A stretch of DNA of 64,000 bases from Corbicula japonica (taxonomy: Eukaryota > Mollusca > Bivalvia > Venerida > Cyrenidae), in assembly GCA_038501625.1 (NCBI GenBank), contig JAZAYU010001075.1:1-64000 (forward strand), in the 5' to 3' direction. Below, one piece after another: positions 21,761 to 33,234 of this stretch (within the stretch, counting starts at the first letter, position 1; each line of letters begins with the position of its first letter). A model generated the notes under the pieces. It was not told where the DNA came from. It made no database searches and saw only the letters and a program-made list of their open reading frames with translations. The position numbers and the translations under genes were made by a program.

Positions 21761-22203
21761 GAATAAAATCGTAAGATATGTAAACTTAAAGATAAATACA
21801 ATTAGTCATCCATTCAACGCACTATTGAAATAGAATTGATAAAGTCATGTTATTATTTGTGTTTAACATGCCAGTCATCAGATAGCACTTTCACATAACA
21901 ATTTGAAAACAATCTGCTTGCAATGGGATAATTTCAGCGAGCTGTTGTAATAGACTAATAAATGAAAACGAAAAAAAAAATATATCAAATATATTTTGCA
22001 AAAAATTGAAAAACAGAACTGAAAACAAATATTTATAGCTCAGGAATACAGGTGTGCAATACGAAGACATGTGTTCCGATTTCCTGCCGAACGTAAGAAA
22101 TCAGCTGTTTTTCACAAAAGCATGTTGTTGTCGAATTATCACGGAAAACAAATGATGAACGACGGTGCATCGCGATGGGAGAAGTCGCGCACAACTATGG
22201 CGC
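21761..22203. other. Unassigned AT-rich DNA
   Basis: No gene or repeat is recognised. Confidence 0.4.
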
Positions 22204-22843
22204 ACTAAAAGGCTCACAAGTAAATTGAAGGTGCACCTATAAAAAATTACCAGTGCATCTGTAAATTTATGCGTTGGACGTATAAATTTACTGGTGCACC
22301 TTTTAAATACCGGTGCACTTCCATTTCGAATAGCTCTGCAATTGGACTTTTATACGCCCATCGTATATATTTATACGTCCGTCGCTAAAATTACCGACCG
22401 TTGTATCTACATTTCGATTAATTTATTCATTAATTGGTTTAAAAATGCTTACACTATTAATTTAGTTCTAAAACTAAAAATATATGTTAATAATTTTAAG
22501 AACACAACAATAAATATAAAATAAAACGTAACCTAATGTAATTTAGAAATTAATATTTATTTTCAGCAAGGAACAACTGTTTGAAACAAGGCTTGTGAAT
22601 GGTTGATCGTTTTCATATTGCCGGTGAGCTTGTAAATTAGCGGGGCACCGGTAATTTATGCGTTGAGCGCATACAATTTATACGACGGACGTATATTATT
22701 GTAGGTCCACCGCTATTTTACAGGTTTACCATCAATTTTCAAAACAAGTACAGCGCTAATTTTCAGGTGCAACAATTAATTTATACGTTGGACGCATACA
22801 TTTATAATTGCAACAGCTCTTGTTACCTTGTGAGCCTTTTAGT
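22204..22843. mobile_element. TIR element with ACTAAAAGGCTCACAAG ends (~640 bp)
   Basis: The left end ACTAAAAGGCTCACAAGTAA (22204-22223) and the right end, the reverse complement of ACTAAAAGGCTCACAAGGTA (near 22824-22843), form ~20 bp TIRs differing by one inserted base. Inside, motifs such as GTTGGACG.ATA, ACCGGTGCAC and TATACG.CCGTCG recur in both orientations, giving a multi-hairpin interior. No protein is encoded. No clear target duplication is visible, so the superfamily is not assigned. Confidence 0.65.
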
Positions 22844-22982
22844 ATTTTATACACAACCGCTCTCGGGCTTTCTTCCTTTGCCCGGGCCGATTATTACGCC
22901 CCGCCCGCTCAGGCGTGTATTATCCTTCAAATACTGATACATGCATGTTAATGTTGTCCAAAGTGTTGTTGTTTTTTATAAC

Positions 22983-23112
22983 ATCGTGTTATCGCGTTCT
23001 CTTTTCGTATTATCACATTGTCGCCCGACATGCGACATTGTGACTCTATCGTGATAACGCGATACTGTTGTCACAATGTTGCATGATGATGATGATGATG
23101 ATGATGATGATA
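22983..23112. repeat. Imperfect palindrome followed by a GAT microsatellite
   Basis: TATCGCGTT...TATTATCACATTGTCG and CGACATTGTGA....GTGATAACGCGATA face each other around CCCGACATG near 23030. A (GAT)n run follows at about 23086-23112. Confidence 0.55.
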
Positions 23113-26090
23113 TTAACGATTCCAGCACTTTGTGAACGTTTTTTAATATTTTAAATAATTGGACTTCTATTTATATGCACTGTTTTCATTTTTTGACATA
23201 ATTGATAATTGGCAAATTTTGATAAGTGTGGAAAAACAAATTCCAACCGAATATGTAACTTTTTTGGCTGAAGGATCTGGCGTATTTGACAAAATATATC
23301 ACACGTGTTCACGTATTCGACCGAATATATCACACATGTGACATATACGTTTTGTGACGTATACGGTCTAACAAGGCATGTGTAAGGAATATATTTGCAC
23401 ATAAGATGTTATTAATTTATGTTTTTACTTGATCAGGGCAAAGATTTTTATCGCAAAACAATAATATCCGTAAAAAGCTTCATAAAGAAAACTGGCTATT
23501 TCGCTAAACGAAAGTATCTTTCCAATTAACCCTACCGTACAGTAATATCCCAAAGAATTTGACGTAAACATTACTTTTATTCCACATAACATTTACACTT
23601 ACAATACCGGTACACTTTTTGATATAAGAACATAAACATGATTAAAGATGTATAAAACATGCGTTTTAGAAAAAATGGAATTTTAAAACAATGTGCTATT
23701 ATTAATTTACAAAACAACTATTTGAAACTGCCCATGCTGTCACAGGGGTGAGATCCCAGGGAGCTCTATCAAAAATATCACCAACCATTTCCATTGACGT
23801 AACTATGGGTGAAGGTACTAACCTAATGGTATCAGGCTCTTAGAAAATAAGCATGTTCTAAGATTGATGCAAAAAATTGCACTTGTTCTATAGTATTACA
23901 ATCATAATGCATTCAACACAATAGTATACATTCATTCAGTTTGTTTTTTTAATTAACATTTTTATTGAAAAATAATTAACTATACTTATTCAATGTTTAG
24001 AAGTCAAGATATTTTTATAAAGAATATGATTTGTTATTTCCCTTTTTTCTGACTGAAAGAACACTAGCGGATTTTGAAGAGGAAGCACCCGGCACGCGCC
24101 GCATTTTTGTTTCTTTTTGTCAAGGATATCTAAGTTGAAATTTTACAAGCGACGTTGTCGCCTACACAATTTATCATGTAAACAACAACAACAACAACAA
24201 CAACAAGGAACTTACTTTCTTTTAGATAAATTTAAACACAATAGAAGCAATTTATTCTGTTGTTCCTGTATACGTATGTTATATTGTATATTTACCTTTA
24301 TTTATGTATGAAAATCAGCCTCAAACATTTATTTGGTATTCGTTTACAAGCCGTTATCGTCCAAAAAATACATAAATATTAGAGACCACCAGGTGGCGCC
24401 CGTTTTCTTAACGTTCTCATTCGGTATGTTATGTGCGTAGGGGTACCAACGTGAAAAAAGCAGAGAAAATAAAAATGATATTCCACTGTTTGAAAACAGT
24501 GAAATACCACTTTTATTTCACTGAGAAAGTTCTATATTTCACTTGAAAGCATAAAATAAAAATATTTTGCTTTAACTCTACATGATATCAGTTTTCATTT
24601 TACGAGCTTACGCGCACGTCGGCTGGGCTGTATCGTTTATTCACTTCTTACCGATGCATTTGCTTGCACCTCTTTTTGAGTATTACATTATATTGTTGTA
24701 CACAAATAACAAATTGATGTGAATTTATTCATTTGATAAAAATTTGTCGTACAAACAGCAATGTAATTACATTTAGAGGAAAATTGTCGAGTAGAATGGT
24801 TTTATTCGGTTTGTATTAAAAAGTGTACATCACAAAAGATAATGTTCGGCATTTCCGTTCTGGAAAAAGGTGGGTATTCTCGCTAGGGATACACCGACCC
24901 TGTCCTACTAAGAGCGAGACATCCGCTATGCGTAATTTAAAATTGTAAGATTAAGTCACTTATTAAAGGCGGATATCATTAAACATTATTAGTGTGTCGG
25001 AATGTGAGAAATAATGCCATATCTGCAAAAAGTACAATATTTAATAAAAATTATGTTTAATCACTTCACTACTATCGTATTAAAAACCAATAACAAAATA
25101 TGATTATTACATTCTTACAAATTGTGATTAAGTTGGGATTGGAACCGTGACCGCCAGTTTCAATCATCGTCATCATCATCATCTTCGTTATAATCATTTT
25201 ATATTTATCAAATTAACGGGATACTGATTTTATTTCATAGTCGGAAATGGATCTAAGTATCAACCCTTATGACATTTTTCAGCATTACACGAGACAAAAA
25301 AAATCACCAAAAAATTATCCCTTTACCACATAGGATATATTTGTTATCCCTTAGTCAAAAAGTGTAGATCCAGATCAGCCGGTATATATCTGGTTATTTC
25401 TAATCAAGAAGCAAACTGGGTAGATCCATAACTGCATGGATGTGCCAAACGATCTGGATCTACACCGATCATCTATACCATACAAGTCGTATATATGAAG
25501 TAAATGGTTAAAAGGGTGCGACTAAAAATGAAAAATGCAAGATTTTCGAATAATATAGACGTAACGATAGGTGCTTTTTATAATTTTCCAAGGAATTTTA
25601 GCGATTACATGTATACCTTTGATAAATTTCATGTTAGGTATTAAAGAAATAATAATTGCTTCTAAAAGTTATTAGCTTTTTTGTTATATAGAAAAATGTG
25701 AATTACTCATTGAAACTAAAATCTATCCCTACATTATCTTTTTCATCGGCTGACAGATGGTATAAATTCGTTTACACCTACATTTTAGAAAAGTTGCAAT
25801 GGAAGTAAAAGTCCGAATTTAGCATCCGGTCTTTCAAAACATCGAGTTAAAAGAACACGTCGTGTGATGCATCAGCATGCTCGTTTTCTTTGGGATTATA
25901 CTTCTAAATCAACTAATCAAGTTCGATAAGAATACCTAAAATACTAAGTAACCAGTGATACAAGTCACGAGACAGTAAGCGTCCGGTACCTTTAAAGCTC
26001 GGTGGCAATATTTGTTTAGTGAATTGCCCCTTTTTAAAATATTCAGCGATCGGAAAAAGAAATTGAATAAATGAATGATGCTAAAATGAC
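23113..26090. other. Unassigned DNA with small repeats
   Basis: This stretch contains a (CAA)n run at about 24182-24207, a small hairpin CCACTGTTT-GAAA-ACAGTG near 24483-24502, a 15 bp inverted pair GTGTAGATCCAGATC (25362-25376) / GATCTGGATCTACAC (25451-25465), and short GATs near 25168. No coding region is recognised. The 24117-24311 ORF only spans the CAA run. Confidence 0.45.
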
Positions 26091-26650
26091 GTCTGAACTA
26101 TTATGTATTCATTGATCGATGAAAAATATAACGCCGCCAATACAGTTCTTTTGCTGTGGGACAGTCGTCAGACGCGTAATCAAGTTAATGTATATCATCA
26201 TCTGCTCGCAACACTTGTGTTGTTGTTGTTGCTGCTGCTGTGTTTAGTTATTAAATAATGATATAAAATGTGTAATACTTATCGCGAATAATGACTAACT
26301 GTTGTTGCCAAATTTTGTTTAAAATAAATTAAAAATTTAAGCAGAAATAACCATAACCGTAACACAGTTACAGTACTGTGGTAAGAAAGGCATCTATTTG
26401 GCAATAAGCGAAACGATACGAATCAAATTCATGGTCAAAGTACTACAACATCTGCGGGTTGATTTATGATTTGTGTTGTAGTTCTGTTAAGTCATCACAG
26501 CTTGTTGATCATGAATCGCACAATACCTAAAAATAATCGTTTGACTATATAATTTATATTCTGAAAATTAACGACAATAACATCTTAATAGCGCGAATGA
26601 TTTAAGAGTTACATCGCAATAAAATTCAAGTTCTTTTTCTGTACATGTAA
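26090..26650 (+). repeat. Divergent relative of module A
   Basis: GTACTACAAC, GCGGGTTGATTTATG, TCACAGCTTGTTGAT, GAATCGCACAATACCTA and GTTTGACTATATAATT occur in the same order as at 33430-33680 and 39990-40200. The copy is more diverged and lies outside the main duplicated block. Confidence 0.7.
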
Positions 26651-27659
26651 GTAAGCGTTTATAATACGATGTTATTTTAATAATGTATTTTTAAGTGCCG
26701 TGTTACATTTGAAATTGAGAAATAACATTACATGAATGATTACAAAACAGAGAAATGTCCTATTATATTACCGTTGTTATAATTTACTGTAACATATCAC
26801 TTGAAATCATGCGCAGATTAACAAAAGATTTGCAGTAAATACGACTTTTTGTGTTCGCTGAATATGACAAGCTAATATACAAAAAATTATTACACCGTTC
26901 TAACATAATAATATGAATATGAACTCTCAATTAGCGCGTTATCTGATTTTTTGATACTTGGAATTGACTGCGTTTTGATGTCGCTTTGCATTACTCTTTC
27001 AGATTTATTTAATTAGATTTATCAGAAATGACTACGCTATTGCAAATAAAAAACGTATGTGAAAGTAAGTATCGTAGAAAGCGAAATCAGTGGCCCAAAT
27101 ACAAGCTCAAATGTACCCAATTTCACATAACGCTAATCAACGTAATAAAAAATTCATGAAATATAGGTATTTATGAGAGTTTACCTATTGAAACTAGACG
27201 TTATTGGGACATTCTCGTTTTCACCGATGTCGCTATATATTCATTTGCAACAAATTAAAAATATATAAACAATTACAAGGCATGTAAATGTCTCAAGATA
27301 GCAACCGGTCTAAATATGGAGTGACAATATTATATTGTTTGATACAAGCTGCTAAATCTCGAAATCTGCAATTATACATGATCGTACTTCTTATTTAACT
27401 CAAGTCAAAGAAGTCAAAGAATTTATTAGCATATTCAAAATGAACATTGCTAAATTACATACATAACATAATGTATGGCATGTCGTGGAAATAAATACAT
27501 GACAGGAATGAAAGAAAAAAAAACAACACAAAACAACACAATATGGAAAAACAAACAAACAGAAATGTAGGTAGGCCTAAACTATAAGATGTATTTTGTT
27601 ATTGTAACATTATAATATTATTATCGGAGAAAAGTGTGTGTAATAAAGTGGGAAAAAAT
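26651..27659. other. Unassigned AT-rich DNA
   Basis: No supported gene or repeat. The 3' end of the minus-strand LINE may extend a little into the right edge. Confidence 0.4.
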
Positions 27660-27678
27660 CTTTAGGCTTCAGTAAAAG

Positions 27679-27919
27679 TCAAACGTTTCTTTTATTGGTT
27701 GCTAGTGATAAGTACATAGCAAGATTATACAATATCTTTTCATTAGTACATGACAAAAGATTTATAAATTTATTCATATTTGGCCAATGCCTATAGTATT
27801 TTGGTAAATATTTAATCCTAAGATCTCTATACAGAGGGCATACTAACAAAAAATGGTACTCATTTTCTATTACTTTCATGTTACATTTGGTACATAGCCT
27901 ATTTTCTCTGCTAATATTC
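27679..27919 (-). pseudogene. LINE ORF2 C-terminal tail
   Basis: It encodes EGRYRNISRENRLCTKCNMK, then VIENEYHFLLVCPLYRDLRI and about 45 more residues. This is the CxxC...H/ENEYHFL...C segment at the end of many LINE ORF2 proteins. It is in a different frame from the preceding piece: about ten expected codons between LTR and EGRY are missing, with stops at the junction. Not functional. Confidence 0.8.
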
Positions 27920-27925
27920 CTATAT

Positions 27926-28174
27926 CTACCTTCTAGTCAAAATAATTCTAAGTTTTTTGTTATTTATACATTTGATGTAAGGTTCTAAGTTGAAATTGTG
28001 TTTAAACGTTGCATAACAATCAAGTTTTGGTGAATTTCTTAAATTTTCATACCAACTTTGAAGGTAAATATCAAATAGTCGCCTAACAACGGTATCAATT
28101 TGTAACTGAGAAACGATATTCAGTTCAAACAAGTATGAGTAGCCAAGGCTATCCAAAAGCTGCTTTACATTCAA
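27926..28174 (-). pseudogene. LINE ORF2 region just after the RT
   Basis: Eighty-odd codons starting near KQLLDSLGYSYL and continuing with IDTVVRRLFDIYLQSWYENL and then YIKCINNKKLRIILTR match the usual segment between RT and C-terminal cysteines. It abuts the truncated front of the RT (28149-29206) with a frame change, so the catalytic palm is missing entirely. Confidence 0.75.
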
Positions 28175-29206
28175 TAAACATTTCAGGTGTTAGATTATCA
28201 ATACCGCTACTCTTACCCCTTTTTAATGAACTAATAGCTTTAAGTACTTCGTCTTCAGAAAAATTACAATTAAGTTGTTCTACATAAACTTCGCTATCAA
28301 TATTTATGTCATTATCAACATTGTCATTACTAAACATATCGCCGGTAAATAAATGTTTAAAATGGTCAAGGAAATCGTTTTTATTAATACTATTATCTAC
28401 TGTTTTATTTTTTCTAAATTTCTTAATTTCGGCCCAACAGTGTTGTGGTTGCGAATGTGACATTTCATGTAATTTCTCTTTCTGTTTAATATCATAACGA
28501 TGTTTAGCTATACGAACAATACGTTGAAACTGTAAACGTTTATTTACAACAATATTTCTATTATACTCAGTTCTACTCTTCCTATATAATTTGTTAGCCG
28601 AACGAAATTCACGACGCGCTTCTTCACATTCGTTATTAAACCAAGGATTTTTAAATTTACGAGGCGATTTTACAGAATGATTTTTAATTATTTTCTTACC
28701 ACCAGCTTCAAATGCTTTTTCATATATCAGCGTTGACATTCTATCTATGCTATCGTCGATATTGTGGTTTTCATATACTAAACCATTTACAATATCATTT
28801 AATTCATCAACACATGTTAAGATATTATTTTTAAACATAAAAACACTGTCACTGTTCCAGTCAAATTTAATGTATTCAGACTTTTTAGAAGTATTTTTAA
28901 TTATGTTTGTATTCATTTTGAAAACGATCTCAATTGGTACGTGTGTCGAAAACCTTTGTAATTCATGCACATGAAAATTTTCAATAAAGGGAAACAAATC
29001 TGTAGATACTAATGCGTAATCAATAACACTATTACCGTTACTGGCATAATTTGTAAAATTACCAATATGACAATCGTCACCACAACGTCCGTTAACAATT
29101 ACAATTTTACTGCTTAAACATAAATCAATAAGTTTTATCCCAGAAGTATTAATACATTTATCAAAGGAGTGCCTAACAGGTATATTATGGTAGTGACTCG
29201 TATCAT
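28149..29206 (-). pseudogene. LINE ORF2: second half of endonuclease and start of RT
   Basis: The reading is open from 29206 down to 28149, longer than the ATG-defined ORF that starts at 28997. The early part has the EEP C-terminal landmarks VNGRCGDDCH, NGNSVIDYALVS and STHVPIEI (the usual SDHxP reads STHVP here). A basic linker follows, then AISSLKRGKSSGIDNLTPEM, the classic first motif of LINE reverse transcriptases. The frame then runs into sequence from beyond the RT, so motifs A to E are gone. The first half of the same EEP domain lies at 30124 and beyond, across the inserted repeat. Confidence 0.85.
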
Positions 29207-30140
29207 TTAGCTGTCTAAGCTCACTTTTGACCTAGTTTTTCGACCAATGAAATGTTGTAAATATTACTCGTATTCTCTTATTATGCAGAGGGAAAATGAA
29301 ATAAACTATTTCGATTGGTAGCTATTTTCACCAGAGAGGCATCTAGCAGGCTGGAGAGGTATCTAGTGGGATTTTATTATTATGCAGAGGAAAAATCAAA
29401 TAGATTAATTAGATTGGTTGTTAGTGGGTGTTGTATTGGAGGAAAAACATATTTACGATTTATGTAACCAGTTAAGTCAATAGTGATGGCTGAAATACAA
29501 TATTATATGGAATATTCTTGGGTGTCACTTGCATACAATACACAGTGTAAAAGGAAAGAGAAGTGTAGATATTCCTAGTTCTTACTGGTTCCTTCTAGTT
29601 CCTTAGATACTGATTGTTAATTTCAAGTTCGTAAGACAAGTTCATTGTAGTGTAGTGGCTAACACTCTCGCCTCTCAAAGCGGAGGCCCCGGGTTCAATA
29701 CTCAGGACGGACCCTTTTTTTAAACTTCATATACGTAAAAGTTGGTAGATTTCGCTCTTGTAACAGGCTGTTATTATTTATATTTATTAAATTTCAAGGA
29801 CATTTATTCATTTTGAATTCTCACTCTACACGAGGTATTTTATTGAAACTGAATATTTTGCTTCTTTAATCGACTTGTTATCACTATATGAAATTGTTGC
29901 AACAGCTTCAACATTTTTTTTAAGACACTTTCAATAAATTTATGAGTTGTCATGATTCGGTCGCTTAATCTCTAAGTCATACTAAGAAGGTCGGGAGGGT
30001 TCGTCAACAGCTATAACAAATAAAATAAAATAACTAAACTTTGTCTGCATTGCCTCTCTGTGTTTCTTTCTTTCTTATATACATGTATATATAAATCTTT
30101 TCCATCAACGCCGTTTATCTTTTTTAAAGATATTTCTTGT
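29207..30140 (+). mobile_element. tRNA-bearing repeat element, copy 2, inserted in the LINE
   Basis: It matches 13645-14430 at both ends (TTAGCTGTCTAAGCTCACTT; AAAGATATTTCTTGTT) and through the tRNA-like centre. This copy has an internal tandem duplication around TTATTATGCAGAGG (about 29278 and 29369) and ~130 bp of extra sequence near 29925-30055. LINE coding resumes on each side: endonuclease residues ...FIPTIDN before it and DTSHYHNIPVRHSF after it. The boundaries are therefore defined to within a few bases. No clear target duplication is visible. Confidence 0.75.
29641..29713 (+). tRNA. tRNA-like sequence in the inserted repeat, probable pseudogene
   Basis: It has a TAGTGTAGTGGCTAACACT D-arm/A box and a GGGTTCAATACTC B box like the copy at 14071, with an anticodon loop of eight bases (CTCTCAAA). 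The acceptor ends do not pair. It looks like part of the repeat and not a working tRNA. Confidence 0.35.
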
Positions 30141-31731
30141 TGTCAATTGTTGGGATAAATTTATTAAAATCATCCGTGCTTGACAAAATATCGGACCGTT
30201 CACCTGTGCGAGAGTTCATGTCACCCATAACGCACACAAACCCAAGGTCACTATATTTTCTTATACCTCTTTCAATTAATTTGAAAAACCCTTTATCATG
30301 AGATAAATAATAAAACGAATTACTGGGGAGAATATATACAAAACACATATAAACATCGTTTTTCATATCAAAAACAGTTTTGCTTGCTTTAATCCAAATT
30401 ACTCCGCTATTGTCTGTTTCACAAACCGTTAATCCCTGTAAGAGCTTTGATTTTATTAATAATAGAACACCACCGTGACCACGTCTAGACGAATTGCTTT
30501 CAGGCCTCGGTATTGAAACTGAATAATAACCTTCGATATTAATAGTGTCGTCATCTTTTAGCCAGGTTTCACAAAGAAAAAGTATGTTATATTTTTTAAC
30601 AATTTGTAAGAAGTCAAAATCATGAACACACGACTTTAAACCTTCAATATTCCATGAACCTATGCGGAGATTGTCAAAACATTTTTCTCTACTATCAGTG
30701 ATTAATGTCGTCGACGCTGTGGGTAGATCCCTAGTTGTCGCAAGTAGTGGCTCCGTGTTCACCGGAAGTGGCCGTGACGTGGCCGTCGCCGGATGTGCGG
30801 TAGCTTTGTCTGCCGCTAATGATCTCGGTGTAGCCGTTTGAGACGCTCCAAGATGCCTTTGAGCCGCTATCCTATTTGATGACTCAGGGAGTTTATACAT
30901 CGGTTTTGTAGATGATGAAGATTGAGGCAATATTTCACCAGTATATAACTTATTGTTTATATAAAGTTTATCACGTACTAAGTTGGCTCGCTGACCGTCG
31001 CGTCTTGCCTCTTTCATGATTGGGATTAACTGCCTCCTACGCTCATTTACTTCTTGGGGGTACTGATCTGTGACATTTGGTCCTCTATGGTCCAGTTTGA
31101 GGCGTTTAACAGCAGCCATTACAATCATTTTGGATTTTGTGTCCACAAATTTGGCAACTATGGGGCGGGTTTTTAAGGCATTGTAGACCCCAACTCTATG
31201 TGCTCTACTAATACGAATAATACTTTCTGGGTTTTTTATGAGCAGAATAGATTTGCAAAAGTCAAACACTTTAGACTCACAGTTTTCGCTGAAAGTTTCA
31301 CCGCGATCATGGGTCAGTCTATGGGTTACGGCTGCAGCATATGACGATGCTGAAGATTCAGTATCTCCAGGGGTTTCGCTAGGTTCGCTATTTCCGGTAC
31401 CGCCGGATGTAGGCGCCTTATTACCCGGTCCTTGGGTTGAGGGGTTTGCAGCTGTATCCATGGATGGGTCAGTGACTAAAGGGGTCTCGCTAGGTTCAGT
31501 ACCGCTGGGTGTAAACGCAATATACCCCGGCCCTTCCGGTATACCCCAGAACAAACAGTTATCCCGCATAGAGCGACATTTGAGGTCAATAACACTTTCA
31601 TTAGCATTTTCAACCATGGATTTCAGGCTATTATTTTCAAGTTTTAACGAATTCACTTCCTTTTTTAAAAATCCAATATCACGTGTGCAGATTTGATGTT
31701 GTATATAATCCATCATATTGACTACTGACAA
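30124..31731 (-). pseudogene. LINE ORF1-like domain fused in frame to first half of endonuclease
   Basis: A 535-codon frame. Residues ~20-55 are coiled coil (KKEVNSLKLENNSLKSMVEN), followed by LKCRSMRDNCLFWGIPEG, the signature of LINE-1-type ORF1 RRM domains. A P/S/T/G-rich insert holding two copies of EPSETP follows. The RRM then continues (RISRAHRVG, RPIVAKFVDTKSKMIVM) with a C-terminal part (VNERRRQLIPIMKEARRDGQ). After a ~75-residue linker, the EEP domain starts at residue ~355: RIGSWNIEGL (catalytic N), LFLCETWL (catalytic E), VMGDMNSRTG (D and N). The last few codons come from the inserted repeat. ORF1 and ORF2 are usually separate, so the continuous frame is notable. Confidence 0.8.
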
Positions 31732-31996
31732 ATGAATGGCTTTGTTCGATGTCCCTAATATTTGACTCCATCGAGGACAATCGCTCAGTTATGATTGAAA
31801 CACTTGACTGAATCTTGTTTAATTGAGAGAGTTTACTGTCCATGCTATCAAGACGCTGGATTATTGTTTGTAAACAGTCCGTGGTTGGATTTTGCGTCAT
31901 ATTTTGTGAGAATACAGGTGAACTGCCCGACGCCATGTTGTTATAATAAGGGGTTTGTTGTGCATAAAATTGAGGGTTCATTGGCGTTGACATCAA
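31679..31996 (-). pseudogene. LINE ORF1 N-terminal part, frameshifted
   Basis: It begins MMSTPMNPQFYAQQTPYYNN and continues into a heptad-like stretch (IIQRLDSMDSKLSQLNKIQS, then ERLSSMESNIRDIEQS), as in coiled-coil ORF1 proteins. It overlaps the 30124-31731 frame with a one-base offset, so a single indel near 31.72 kb separates two parts of one original protein. Confidence 0.65.
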
Positions 31997-32000
31997 AAAA

Positions 32001-32145
32001 AACTGACCAATCTGTGATGGGGTCTGTTGAGCAGCTGATATTTATTAAATGCGCGGAACTAACTTAGCAGCGGAAAGACAGTTTTTGAATCAGGTGCATA
32101 ATCGAAGTATATCATCATCTGCGGGTGAATATGTGTTGCATGTAT

Positions 32146-32219
<74 letters not shown>

Positions 32220-33234
32220 TAAGTTATAAACTGTTACTGTAATTTCCGTAAAGCTTAGAAATATTTGTCAGACTTTAAACGAAGAAGGCGATCAAAATCG
32301 ACAACAACAACATTTCAATTATTATGTACTATTAAAACTAACCAACAATCAAAAATCTTAATAAGCAACTGGACATATAAAGATCACAAAGTGCTAGAAT
32401 GGTTAATTTTTTTAACGAAGTAATAATATTTTCAAATAATAATATGATAAAACAGGAAAACACAACGAACACAATAAAGCCCGATCACTTATTAACACTG
32501 ACTTATTTTACATTTAATATTGTGAAAATTGTATTTAGTAGCAAGAAACATCAGAATATATATTTGCAATTCTACAAAAAACATTTCGATCATTAAATAA
32601 AATGATAAAAGCCAATATCAAAGTGTAAACCGACATGATCGGTTAATTTCCACAAAAGATTTTGAAACCGGCGAGATTTAATAATAGCCGTCGCTAAAAA
32701 CGGATGTCCTTAGATAAGGTTACGTAACATTGCGTGACCAGTCATAAAAGTCCCTTCAGTTAACACATGAGGATATACAAATGTATTTAAATGTAATAAA
32801 TGCATAGGCACTGTTGAAATCAGAAAAGTATGAACTTATATATTTAAGGAGAACATTTATTGAGTAATTTAAGAATGAAATAAATGTGTGCGAGTTTTTC
32901 AAAATGTTAGTTTTGTGTAAAGGCATTTTCATCATCAACCTTTGTGTATCATATCTTGTATTATTTTTTGACAAACGCAGAAGAAATAATAATATTTTAA
33001 ATTTATAAATAATTTTCTCTCTATTATTTGTTTCGTTATTTTTTTTAGATAGTTATGCACCATTTTTGAAAGTAACAATAGAAAGTGACATAGAACCTCA
33101 AAACCATTAAAATTACTTTCTTTGCAAATTCTTATTAAAATCGAGCTTTCGATATTACATGTAGAACACTAAAAAAAACTGTGGATGAACGTCGCCTTTA
33201 CCATCTGCCATGCGAAATTAATAAAATTGAGTAT
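32001..33234. other. Unassigned DNA with a long GAT microsatellite
   Basis: A pure (TGA)n run of about 25 units lies at 32146-32219. The remainder is AT-rich, with short ORFs at 32399-32596 and 32756-32974 that have no recognisable domain. Confidence 0.5.

Larger units (their letters stand above)
27660..32000 (-). mobile_element. Decayed LINE with ORF1-like region, endonuclease and RT remnants
   Basis: On the minus strand, in order: a coiled-coil ORF1-like region, an endonuclease/exonuclease/phosphatase (EEP) domain, the N-terminal edge of an RT, and the post-RT cysteine motif. It is broken by a frameshift near 31.7 kb, by insertion of a tRNA-bearing repeat at 29207-30140, by deletion of nearly all of the RT at about 28.16 kb, and by a small deletion at about 27.92 kb. 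The scrap at 8270-8515 belongs to the same family. The clade is not assigned. Confidence 0.85.

Noticed and set aside
21402..21801. Repetitive-peptide ORFs on both strands across the palindrome array, and a similar one at 63042-63251
   Set aside because: The 24 bp period keeps all frames open. The peptides are by-products of the array.
29207..30140. Assignment of the tRNA-bearing element to Helitrons
   Set aside because: The CTAA-like end is only four bases, no solid 3' hairpin was found, and insertion between A and T could not be shown. Kept as a hypothesis only.
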